NCBI GenBank assembly: GCA_022566355.1
Contig: JADFJB010000026.1
Span: forward strand, 1 to 40,105
DNA length: 40,105 nt
Direction: 5' to 3'
From: a candidate division KSB1 bacterium
GTDB taxonomy: Bacteria; Zhuqueibacterota; JdFR-76; DREG01
In this document: positions 32,982 through 40,105 of the stretch, in pieces
Layout: the number at the start of each line of letters is the position of its first letter
Numbering within the stretch: the first letter of the stretch is position 1
Notes under the pieces: generated by a model
What the model saw: the letters and a program-made list of their open reading frames with translations, nothing else
The model's database searches: none
What the model was told of the DNA's origin: nothing
Made by a program: the position numbers and the translations under genes

Positions 32982-34244
32982 CTAGTTATTCGAAGCAGTA
33001 GCCTGCATTTCAGACGCCACACGTTCGACTTCACGCCACACACGCAATAAATTTCCACCCCAAATTTTGGTGATTTCTTCTTCTGAATATCCTCTACGCA
33101 CCAATTCCAGTGTAACATTGAAGGTTTCACTGGCATCTTTCCAACCCTCGATGCCGCCACCCCCGTCAAAGTCAGAGCTAATTCCGACATGGTCAATGCC
33201 AATCAATTTTACTGCGTGATCTATATGATCAACAAAATCCTGTACAGTTGCAGGTGGCCATTTTTCGTTGATCTCATCCCGTCTTTTTCGATAAACGGCT
33301 TGCTTTTCATCTGAAAGTTGTCTGATGGCACGACGACCACGAACTCCCAGCTCCTCGAACAATGTTTCCATTGCGGTCTGCTTTTCCGGAGGGTTCTTAA
33401 CAAAATTACCCAATGCTACTGTTTGTATTACACCACCGTTTGTTTTCAACGCCTGTAACTGCTCATCATCCATGTTGCGTGATACATCGCATAAAGCTCT
33501 TGTACTCGAATGGGAAGCAATCACCGGAGCTTTGGACAAGCTTACCGCATCGAGCATAGATTTCTTTGAAATATGGGAAACATCCACCATAATCCCCAAT
33601 CTATTCATTTCGGCAATTACTTTTTTACCGAACTCGCTGACGCCATTGTGTTCACTTTCGGAATCTCCCAGTTGTTCTCTCGGATTTGCAGAATCACAGA
33701 TGTCATTGTGACCATTGTGCGCCAGGGTAATGTAACGAGCCCCGAGATCGTGATATTTTTTTAACAGGCTCAGATCTTTGCCAACGACATAACCATTTTC
33801 AATGCCGATGCACGCCACAAGCTTACCGCTATTATTTATTCGTACCACATCATCGGCTGTGTAAGCCAGTTCGATTTTATCAGGATACATCTCCTCGGTC
33901 ATACGATGAATTGCATTGAACTTTGTCATGGCATCTTCTTTGGCCTTCGCATAGTTCTCCGGTGTTCTTTCCGTTTGACCGACAAAGACGATGAAAAACC
34001 CGGCATCCAAACCACCTTCGATCATTTTTGGCAGATCCATCTGGCGATCCCCCCGTACGCCCGGATCAACTTCTTCGCTAGCGAATGTGAGTGGAATATC
34101 GTCATGAGTATCGATTGTCAGTAGATTTTCGTGAATTCCCCTTGCTTTGGCTGTCAGCTCCTCTTCAGACATCGTAACCTCACACGACAAAAATAATGAG
34201 GAAACAATAAGCATCGATAAAATTACAATAACTTTGTGAACCAT
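32982..34244 (-). CDS. Lipoprotein membrane dipeptidase, M19 family (paralogue 3)
   Basis: 420 residues from ATG 34244, with AAGGAGAT just upstream. The lipoprotein signal ends at C21 (SSLFLSC). Zinc-site residues are complete: H47/D49 (TIDTHDDIP), E149 (GIENG), H224 (DVSHIS), H245 (ASHSS) and D358 (SSDFDG). It is far closer to paralogue 1 than to paralogue 2: long identical blocks such as RMTEEMYPDKIELA and GIDHVGISSDFDGGGG are shared. This points to a fairly recent duplication about 13 kb away on the opposite strand. It appears to be transcribed alone. Confidence 0.95.
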   Translation of the reverse strand: MVHKVIVILSMLIVSSLFLSCEVTMSEEELTAKARGIHENLLTIDTHDDIPLTFASEEVDPGVRGDRQMDLPKMIEGGLDAGFFIVFVGQTERTPENYAKAKEDAMTKFNAIHRMTEEMYPDKIELAYTADDVVRINNSGKLVACIGIENGYVVGKDLSLLKKYHDLGARYITLAHNGHNDICDSANPREQLGDSESEHNGVSEFGKKVIAEMNRLGIMVDVSHISKKSMLDAVSLSKAPVIASHSSTRALCDVSRNMDDEQLQALKTNGGVIQTVALGNFVKNPPEKQTAMETLFEELGVRGRRAIRQLSDEKQAVYRKRRDEINEKWPPATVQDFVDHIDHAVKLIGIDHVGISSDFDGGGGIEGWKDASETFNVTLELVRRGYSEEEITKIWGGNLLRVWREVERVASEMQATASNN

Positions 34245-34550
34245 GATATCTCCTTAAAAATAAGTGCATTGATTGGTGTTGCCTAAACGTTGCTTCTGCG
34301 TGATTATTCTAAGGTTGTCAAATTCCCTATTTTTGTCAAGCAAAATATTAAAATTCATTGTCTTTGTTGTATTACTTTGAAGAATCATATAGTAATTATT
34401 ATAACATGGAGTTTGTTTGTATGAATTTCAGATCGATTATTTTAAAGCATTTGGAAATTGGTCCTTAGAATATTTTTTCGGATTTTGAGATTTTGACTCG
34501 TGACTTTAAACTATCTTCTACTTTTTACAAATTAATTCTCTTGATAATCT
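34245..34550. other. Intergenic region upstream of M19 paralogue 3
   Basis: No coding frame. The minus-strand promoter of the M19 gene must lie here; the sequence is AT-rich with TTGTC/TTGTCA-like elements at about 34313-34365, but no promoter can be defined with confidence. Confidence 0.4.
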
Positions 34551-35657
34551 TTATTCACAACCCATTATAGTTTCATCAGCCAGCATGTCGACAACCGACT
34601 CCAGATTGTCTGTTTCCTGGTGTTTCTTTAATTGACGATCTGCACTTGTCCCCTCATTCAATATTGTTCGAATATACTCTACATCTTCACGGCTACCCAG
34701 TTCGTCCACGACATCATCAACAAACTCAATGAGTTCAGCGATAAGAAATCTCGCTGGTACTTCTTCTTGTTTACCCAAATCGAGGAGTTTCCCATCAATT
34801 CCATCTTTCATAGCCCGCCATTTATTTTCCGCTATCAATTCTCTTCTGTAAATTCTCCAGGTTAGGTTTTTTTTGCGTAATAAGATCAATTTTGCTACAA
34901 TAGCCTGCACCAATGCCGCAAGTGCAATCACTTCATCAATTTTTGTAGTACAATCGCAAATTCTAAATTCAATGGTATCGAACTTCGGATGAGGCCGTAG
35001 GTCCCACCAAATTTTAGTCGGATCTTCTATGCATTTGGTCTTTAACAATGTTTTAACCAGGTTATCATAATCGTCTGCTGTGCGAAAATATTCCGGGATA
35101 CCGGTTCGGGGAAGATCTCCGAAAATGACTGCACGATATGATTTGAGCCCGGTAAATTTACCGCGCCAAAAAGGCGAGGAGGTTGACAACGCAAAAATAT
35201 GAGGTGCAAAGTATGTCAATTGATTCATGATATCAATGCGAAGATTTCGATCCGGAATGCCGATGTGGATATGCATGCCAAAAATTAACAACCTACGAGC
35301 CAGAATACTCATATTCGCTTCCAAGGTTTTATACCGTTCTTTTTCAGTCACAAGTTGATCTTTCCAACTGGAAAACGGATGTGTTCCTGCAGCTATAATC
35401 TTTCGATTGTTCTTTTCTGCAATTTCTGCCACGATACTCCGCAATCGACGAATCTCCTGGCGAGCTTCTTTTATGTTACGGCAAACATGGCTGCCTACTT
35501 CAATTTGGGATTGCATAAACTCAGGTTGTACTTGGTCGCGGAATAGAACGGCGCCTTGTTCGAGAAACTTACCTATATATGAAGTGAGTTCCCGAGTATC
35601 AGGATCTATTATTTGAAATTCTTCTTCAATGCCGATGGTTAGATCTTCGATCTTCAT
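34551..35657 (-). CDS. Carboxylate-amine ligase, YbdK/GCS2 family
   Basis: 368 residues from ATG 35657, chosen over the TTG at 35660 because TGGAGG lies 5 nt before it. The N-terminus LTIGIEEEFQIIDPDTREL, with metal-binding glutamates, and later RLLIFGMHIHIGIPD (nucleotide/metal site) and FDTIEFRICDC are typical for glutamate-cysteine ligase family 2. The length fits YbdK (372). Members ligate glutamate to an amine, weakly to cysteine in E. coli YbdK; the true substrate is often unknown. There is no glutathione synthetase nearby, so glutathione synthesis is not implied. Confidence 0.9.
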   Translation of the reverse strand: MKIEDLTIGIEEEFQIIDPDTRELTSYIGKFLEQGAVLFRDQVQPEFMQSQIEVGSHVCRNIKEARQEIRRLRSIVAEIAEKNNRKIIAAGTHPFSSWKDQLVTEKERYKTLEANMSILARRLLIFGMHIHIGIPDRNLRIDIMNQLTYFAPHIFALSTSSPFWRGKFTGLKSYRAVIFGDLPRTGIPEYFRTADDYDNLVKTLLKTKCIEDPTKIWWDLRPHPKFDTIEFRICDCTTKIDEVIALAALVQAIVAKLILLRKKNLTWRIYRRELIAENKWRAMKDGIDGKLLDLGKQEEVPARFLIAELIEFVDDVVDELGSREDVEYIRTILNEGTSADRQLKKHQETDNLESVVDMLADETIMGCE

Positions 35658-36098
35658 CAAACCTCCAAACTGTGAACAAATTACTTAATTTACACAGTTT
35701 TAAATAAGAAATGCAATAGGTTTTTTGTTTAAGGCTAAATTTGTATTCCAAGCTTGACAATTAAAAACCATATGAGTAATTTTCAGAAATGAAAATTAAC
35801 CTGATCTATTCATAAACCGCCAAGACGCGAAGGACGCAAAGGATAAAAAACAATATCATATGATAGTTTCTCATTCATAGAGATTGAAATACATCTTATT
35901 GTACAAGTACAAAACTGCATGTAAGTGTTCGTTTCTTCGCGATCTTTGCGCCTTTGCGGTAAGAATTTATGAATTATCCAGGTTAATAAAAACTGACTAT
36001 CTATTACGATAGTAAAAATTAATTTAGCTCATGAATTGAAGTAAGTCGGTTTTACAGTACCATTAATCAATTAAACAACCTTCTAAAGGAGTAGTCTC
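35658..36098. other. Divergent intergenic region with MITE-like element
   Basis: This gap lies between the divergent ligase and propeller-amidohydrolase genes. It should contain both promoters. Its middle (35794-35987) is filled by a palindromic element listed separately, and 36060-36098 carries the AAAGGAG ribosome site of the next gene. Confidence 0.5.
35794..35987. repeat. MITE-like element with inverted arms of about 50 bp
   Basis: The left arm starts ATTAACCTGATCTATTCATA and runs through CCGCCAAGACGCGAAGGACG into CAAAGG. The right arm, TTCGCGATCTTTGCGCCTTT followed by GCGGTAAGAATTTATGAATT and ATCCAGGTTAAT, is its imperfect inverse. About 90 bp lie between. It holds no ORF, so it would need a transposase in trans if mobile. 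Related arms occur at 6180-6200 and 28813-28996. Confidence 0.7.
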
Positions 36099-39000
36099 AT
36101 GCAAATCAGAATTTTGGCTTTAATCGGCGCTTTTGTGTTAACCCTTTCAACACCTGCCTTTTCAACCAATTTGATCATTCAAGATCAAATAGTGGCAGAC
36201 ACTTCCAAATCCGAAATCAAAAAGAACGACAAAAAGAAAAAATGGGATGTTACCGCTGTACATGGCCCAACTGACTCTGTCAAATTTACCACAACTGAAG
36301 GCACCTGGATGAACCTGGATGTCAGTCCGGATGGCAACGAAATCGTCTTCGATTTACTTGGCGATATTTTCACAATCCCGATAACCGGTGGCGATGCAAC
36401 CTTGGTTTCCGGAGGACCGGCATTTGACGTTCAACCTCGGTATAGTCCGGATGGCAGCAAAATCAGTTTTACCAGCGATCGCGCGGGTGGAGATAATATC
36501 TGGATTATGAATCGAGATGGCTCCGATGCAAAACAAATTTCCAAAGAAAAATTTCGGTTATTGAACAATGCGACATGGACGCCGGATGGAAATTACTTGA
36601 TCGCCCGTAAGCATTTTACCAGCACGCGCTCTATTGGCGCCGGTGAAATGTGGATGTTCCATATTCCAGGCGGTGGAGGCGGACTACAAGTAACCAAGCG
36701 TAAAAACGACCAGCAGGATGCCGGTGAACCGGTGGTATCCCCCGATGGCCGTTATTTGTATTTCAGTGAAGATATGAGTGGCGGCAAGACGTTTCAATAT
36801 AATAAAAATCCATACGGACAAATTTACGTCATTCGGCGCCTGGATATGGAAACCGGAAAACTGACCAATTACATCACCGGGCCTGGCGGCGCGATACGAC
36901 CCCAGGTATCCCCGGATGGCAAATATCTTTCATTCGTACGCAGAGTCCGGCTCAAAAATGTTTTATATGTCCATGATATCGAAACCTTCGAGCAATGGCC
37001 GGTTTATGATAATTTATCCAAAGATCAGCAAGAAACCTGGGCAATTTTTGGTCCTCATCCAAACTACTCCTGGACCCCAGACAGTAAGTATATCGTAGTT
37101 TGGGCGAAAGGTAAAATCTGGAATATCAACATTGAAACAAAATCGGCAAACGAAATACCATTTCGTGCTCGCGTTGAGCACAAAATTACCAGTGCATTAC
37201 ATTTTACTTATGATCCGGATCCCGAATCCTTTGATGTGAAAATGATGCGGGATGTCACCACTTCTCCTGACGGCAATTGGATTGTGTTTGGCGCAATTGG
37301 CAAATTGTGGAAAAAGAAAATGCCGAATGGCAATGCTGAAAGATTAAGCAAAGATCAAAATTCTGAATTCTACCCGGCGTTCAGCCCGGATGGAAAATGG
37401 ATTGTTTATACAACGTGGAGCGACCAGGAATTAGGCGCTATTCATAAAATTAAAATGGGTGGTGGCAAATCGACTCAGCTTACTCAGCGAAAAGGCTACT
37501 ACCATACACCATCGTTTTCACCGGATGGCAAAAAGATTGTATACCGGCGTTCCGGAGGTAATTCTCTTTTAGGATTTTCTTACAGCACAAAGAGAGGTTT
37601 ATATTGGATTTCATCAGATGGAGGACAAGTATCTCTAATTACGGAAAGTGGTAGAAATCCCCGTTTTAGTGAAGATGGCAACAGGATTTATTATCTAAGC
37701 GGCGGCGGACTCGAGAAAAAATATAAGAGTATCGGAATCGACGGCAAGGATGAACGAACGGTTTTTGATTTAAAATACACAAATGGTATTGTCCCGAGTC
37801 CGGATGGTAAATGGGTTGCTTTTACCGAATTATTCAATGCCTACATTGCACCATTTCCAAGAACAGGCAAATCCATTTCATTGAACAAAGACACCAAAGC
37901 TATTCCGATCAAACGAGTAACCCGTGATGCCGGTAACTATTTACACTGGAGCGGTGATAGCCAGAAACTACATTGGAGTATAGGACCGGAATACTACACC
38001 CGGGAATTGAGAGAGTCTTTCCAATTTATCGAAGGGGCTCCAGATTCTCTGCCAAAACCGGATACAACCGGCTTTGTCATCCAATTAAATATTAAGACGG
38101 ATGTGCCAACAGGTAAAATCGCACTCATTGGCGCAAGGATCATTTCCATGAAGGGAGACGAAGTCATCGAGAACGGCACGATTGTCATCGATCAAAACCG
38201 AATTATAGCTGTAGGCCGGGATGTACAGATCCCTGCTGATGCCAAAAGAATTGATGTTTCCGGTAAAACAATTATGCCGGGTATGGTCGATGTGCATGCC
38301 CATACCGCTCACTTCACGTCCGGTGTATTAACGTCTCACAATTGGGCTTATTATGCCAATCTTGCCTTCGGCGTTACAACCGTGCATGATCCTTCAGCTA
38401 ATACGGAAACGGTTTTTACCCAATCGGAAATGGTAAAGGCTGGCAAAATGGTTGGTCCCAGGGTGTTCTCAACCGGGACTATCCTTTACGGAGCTGATGG
38501 TGCTTTCAAAGCAGTTGTTAATTCATTGGATGATGCACGCTCTCACTTGAGGAGGATGAAGGCAATCGGCGCTATCTCGGTGAAGAGTTACAACCAACCG
38601 CGCAGGGACCAACGGCAGCAGATTATCCAGGCTGCGCGTGAATTAGAAATGCTAGTTGTACCTGAAGGTGGATCGACCTTTTTTCACAACATCAACATGA
38701 TCCTGGACGGCCATACCGGCATCGAACATTCCATTCCAATTGCTCCGCTCTACAATGATGTGATCTCATTATGGGGTGCCAGCAAGACTGCCTACACACC
38801 CACATTTGTCGTCGCGTATGGTGGTTTATCCGGAGAATATTACTGGTACCAAAATACCAATGTTTGGGAAAATGAGCGATTGTTAAATTTTGTCCCCCGG
38901 GCATTTGTTGATGCTCGTTCACGGCGGCGGGTTATGGCACATGAAGATGATTTTAATCATATCGATGTGGCAAAAGCTGCCAATAAATTGCGTGCAGCCG

Positions 39001-39413
39001 GGGTGAACGTCCACATTGGCGCACATGGGCAACTACAAGGTCTGGCTGATCATTGGGAAATCTGGATGATGGTTCAGGGCGGATTTACTCCACTTCAGGC
39101 GATCCGAGGAGCCACTTTACATGGAGCTCAATATCTTGGTATGGACAAGGACTTAGGTTCTCTCGAAGTCGGAAAATTGGCTGATTTGGTAGTTCTCGAG
39201 AAGAACCCACTCGAAAACATCCGCAATACTGAATTTGTGAAATACGTTATGATCAACGGCCGACTATATGATGCGGAAACCATGAATGAAATCGGCAATC
39301 ATCCAAAAACAAGACCGCCATTTTATTGGGAGAACCCCAAGACCAGTGAGGCCTATGTATGGCGAGGAGAGGAAATTGGATTTCGGGAGTTTGTTTGTTC
39401 ATGCAGGCAGTAA
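36099..39413 (+). CDS. Secreted beta-propeller/amidohydrolase fusion protein
   Basis: 1104 residues from ATG 36099 behind AAAGGAG. The signal peptide covers residues 1-25 (TPAFST). Residues about 60-640 form TolB/tricorn-like propeller blades, each with an S-P-D-G core (DVSPDGNEIVFD, YSPDGSKISFTSD, FSPDGKWIVY and others). Residues about 665-1080 are an amidohydrolase: metal ligands H733 and H735 (VDVHAHT), the likely carbamylated K829 (SVKSYNQ), H877 (GIEHSIP), and GAHGQLQGLADHWE, which is the form seen in such fusions. The C-terminal LADLVVLEKNPLENI block closes the beta-sandwich. The propeller probably gates or presents the substrate; family members are annotated only broadly. It may join the peptide-degrading enzymes of this region. 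Confidence 0.92.
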   Translation: MQIRILALIGAFVLTLSTPAFSTNLIIQDQIVADTSKSEIKKNDKKKKWDVTAVHGPTDSVKFTTTEGTWMNLDVSPDGNEIVFDLLGDIFTIPITGGDATLVSGGPAFDVQPRYSPDGSKISFTSDRAGGDNIWIMNRDGSDAKQISKEKFRLLNNATWTPDGNYLIARKHFTSTRSIGAGEMWMFHIPGGGGGLQVTKRKNDQQDAGEPVVSPDGRYLYFSEDMSGGKTFQYNKNPYGQIYVIRRLDMETGKLTNYITGPGGAIRPQVSPDGKYLSFVRRVRLKNVLYVHDIETFEQWPVYDNLSKDQQETWAIFGPHPNYSWTPDSKYIVVWAKGKIWNINIETKSANEIPFRARVEHKITSALHFTYDPDPESFDVKMMRDVTTSPDGNWIVFGAIGKLWKKKMPNGNAERLSKDQNSEFYPAFSPDGKWIVYTTWSDQELGAIHKIKMGGGKSTQLTQRKGYYHTPSFSPDGKKIVYRRSGGNSLLGFSYSTKRGLYWISSDGGQVSLITESGRNPRFSEDGNRIYYLSGGGLEKKYKSIGIDGKDERTVFDLKYTNGIVPSPDGKWVAFTELFNAYIAPFPRTGKSISLNKDTKAIPIKRVTRDAGNYLHWSGDSQKLHWSIGPEYYTRELRESFQFIEGAPDSLPKPDTTGFVIQLNIKTDVPTGKIALIGARIISMKGDEVIENGTIVIDQNRIIAVGRDVQIPADAKRIDVSGKTIMPGMVDVHAHTAHFTSGVLTSHNWAYYANLAFGVTTVHDPSANTETVFTQSEMVKAGKMVGPRVFSTGTILYGADGAFKAVVNSLDDARSHLRRMKAIGAISVKSYNQPRRDQRQQIIQAARELEMLVVPEGGSTFFHNINMILDGHTGIEHSIPIAPLYNDVISLWGASKTAYTPTFVVAYGGLSGEYYWYQNTNVWENERLLNFVPRAFVDARSRRRVMAHEDDFNHIDVAKAANKLRAAGVNVHIGAHGQLQGLADHWEIWMMVQGGFTPLQAIRGATLHGAQYLGMDKDLGSLEVGKLADLVVLEKNPLENIRNTEFVKYVMINGRLYDAETMNEIGNHPKTRPPFYWENPKTSEAYVWRGEEIGFREFVCSCRQ

Positions 39414-39490
39414 ATACCAGATGCCAGATACCGGATACCAGATACCAGATGGCGGATGCTGGATGCTGGATGCTAGATGCTGGATGCTGG
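39414..39490. repeat. Short tandem repeats of about 7-8 bp units
   Basis: Directly after the amidohydrolase stop come imperfect repeats of TACCAGA/TACCGGA, then several copies of TGGATGC (39450-39490). No gene uses them. They may be slippage-prone filler. Confidence 0.8.
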
Positions 39491-39516
39491 AAACTAGAGA
39501 CTGAATGGCTGGAATT

Positions 39517-39559
39517 CCCCTCTTGAGAGGGGAAGAAAATCCCGTCCGGACGGGATTTT
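39517..39559. repeat. Two adjacent palindromes
   Basis: CCCCTCTTGAGAGGGG at 39517-39532 is followed by a perfect 24-bp palindrome at 39536-39559 with the half AAAATCCCGTCC. The second could act as a bidirectional terminator for the amidohydrolase gene, since it ends in TTTT. Both belong to common intergenic repeat types. Confidence 0.7.
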
Positions 39560-39905
39560 CAGGGGTGTGTAAAAATTGGTACGGAGCCGACATGAATGTC
39601 GGTTTACAACTCCGTTTTACGTCTTTGTGCCTTTGTTACTTTGTCACTCTGTGCCTTTGAACACCTAAACAAATCCTAAATTCCAATATGCAATATCCAA
39701 AACTTGACAGGATTGTGCTTTGCTAACAAGTAGGACAGACATTCCTGCCTGTCCACACCCAAAGACTCCTACAGACAGGTTCAGACAGATGGTGGTTTAT
39801 TAATTAAGCTTTAAGCTTATCAGAACAATCAGGCTAAATCGCATCAACACGGTTGATGCATTCCAAAAAAAAACTAAAATTGAATGGCTGCGTTATCAAA
39901 TAACT

Positions 39906-39940
39906 AAAACCTCTCAGGTTTTAAAAACCTGAGAGGTTTT
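39906..39940. terminator. Bidirectional terminator-like palindrome
   Basis: Two 17-nt arms (AAAACCTCTCAGGTTTT and AAAACCTGAGAGGTTTT) flank a single A and run into CTTTTTTC. The fold would terminate transcription on either strand, although this palindrome type also occurs as a dispersed repeat. Confidence 0.6.
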
Positions 39941-40105
39941 CTTTTTTCTTTGTCACTCTGTGTCTCTGTGGTTTTCTCCGTTTGCCCCATTCTCCTATTC
40001 CCCGTTTCATGTTTTTCCGTCTGCCGCCTGCCCTGAGACATTATGTTAAAAAGTAATTGTAAATAAAAGAAAAGCTCCTTTCTTACATTAAAGTTAGAAG
40101 CAGTA

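Larger units (their letters stand above)
39414..40105. other. Gene-free, repeat-rich end of the window
   Basis: No credible coding frame. Besides the tandem repeats and two palindromes listed separately, there is CTTTGTGCCTTTG-type filler (39620-39660, 39950-39975), a small GCATCAAC/GTTGATGC stem (39841-39859) and pyrimidine-rich filler. It resembles a collecting place of dispersed repeats. Confidence 0.6.

Noticed and set aside
34551-35657. Glutathione biosynthesis gene gshA
   Set aside because: YbdK/GCS2 proteins are often not true glutamate-cysteine ligases, and no gshB-like gene is present.
39414-39490. CRISPR array
   Set aside because: Units are 7-8 bp without spacers of constant length, and no cas genes are present.
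39286-39504. Small plus-strand ORF reading through the tandem repeats
   Set aside because: It overlaps the end of the amidohydrolase gene in another frame and its tail is only translated repeat.

Overview
The window reads as chromosome of a Gram-negative, AT-leaning bacterium of the FCB type (Calditrichota/KSB1-like is my best guess, not provable here). The signs are a hybrid two-component sensor with Reg_prop propeller and Y_Y_Y domain, many secreted or lipoprotein peptidases, dispersed short palindromic repeats, and numerous small and decayed toxin-antitoxin loci. No rRNA, tRNA, CRISPR array, phage or intact insertion sequence is visible.

Layout. 1-3057 (-): 5' part of a large HTCS-type sensor kinase, cut by the window edge. 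3533-9953 (-): a probable operon for a Tat-exported molybdenum hydroxylase of the PaoABC aldehyde oxidase type (2Fe-2S, Mo and FAD subunits), then a small cysteine-rich protein and a seven-haem cytochrome c that is split by a frameshift. 10198-11015 (-): a VapB-like antitoxin, a tiny ORF and the wreck of an S41 peptidase. 11367-16529 (+): a hexapeptide acyltransferase, a deacetylase-like protein, a broken HNH gene, a secreted coiled-coil protein, a DinB-family protein followed by a good terminator, and a broken YjbR/MmcQ gene. 16743-21047 (+): operon of DUF885 peptidase and two lipoprotein M19 dipeptidases. 21353-23532 (+): class V aminotransferase and methyltransferase. 23694-24524 (+): HicBA pair, then a HigA-like antitoxin with only the tail of its toxin. 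24620-27442 (+): secreted M16 peptidase. 27471-28032 (+): doubly broken MazEF-type pair. 28097-29921 (+): Asp/Glu racemase family protein and an AlkA-like DNA glycosylase. 30074-30469 (+): membrane-protein pseudogene with four in-frame stops. 30587-32806 (+): cDPG-synthetase-like GTPase, GNAT without a canonical start, DUF3052 protein. 32982-35657 (-): third M19 dipeptidase and a YbdK/GCS2-like ligase. 36099-39413 (+): secreted propeller-amidohydrolase fusion of 1104 residues. 39414-40105: repeats only.

Two themes stand out. The first is extracytoplasmic breakdown of peptides and small amides (M16, DUF885, three M19 paralogues, propeller-amidohydrolase, S41 remnant). The second is a periplasmic oxidation module in which a Mo hydroxylase may hand electrons to a multihaem cytochrome. 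Between them lies a heavily eroded accessory layer: at least seven broken genes and three copies of a roughly 70-90 bp repeat, one of which abuts the cytochrome start. Small frame lesions, several at homopolymers, recur, so sequence error must be excluded before the cytochrome is called dead. The long metabolic ORFs remain intact and several lesions are substitutions, which argues that much of the decay is real.
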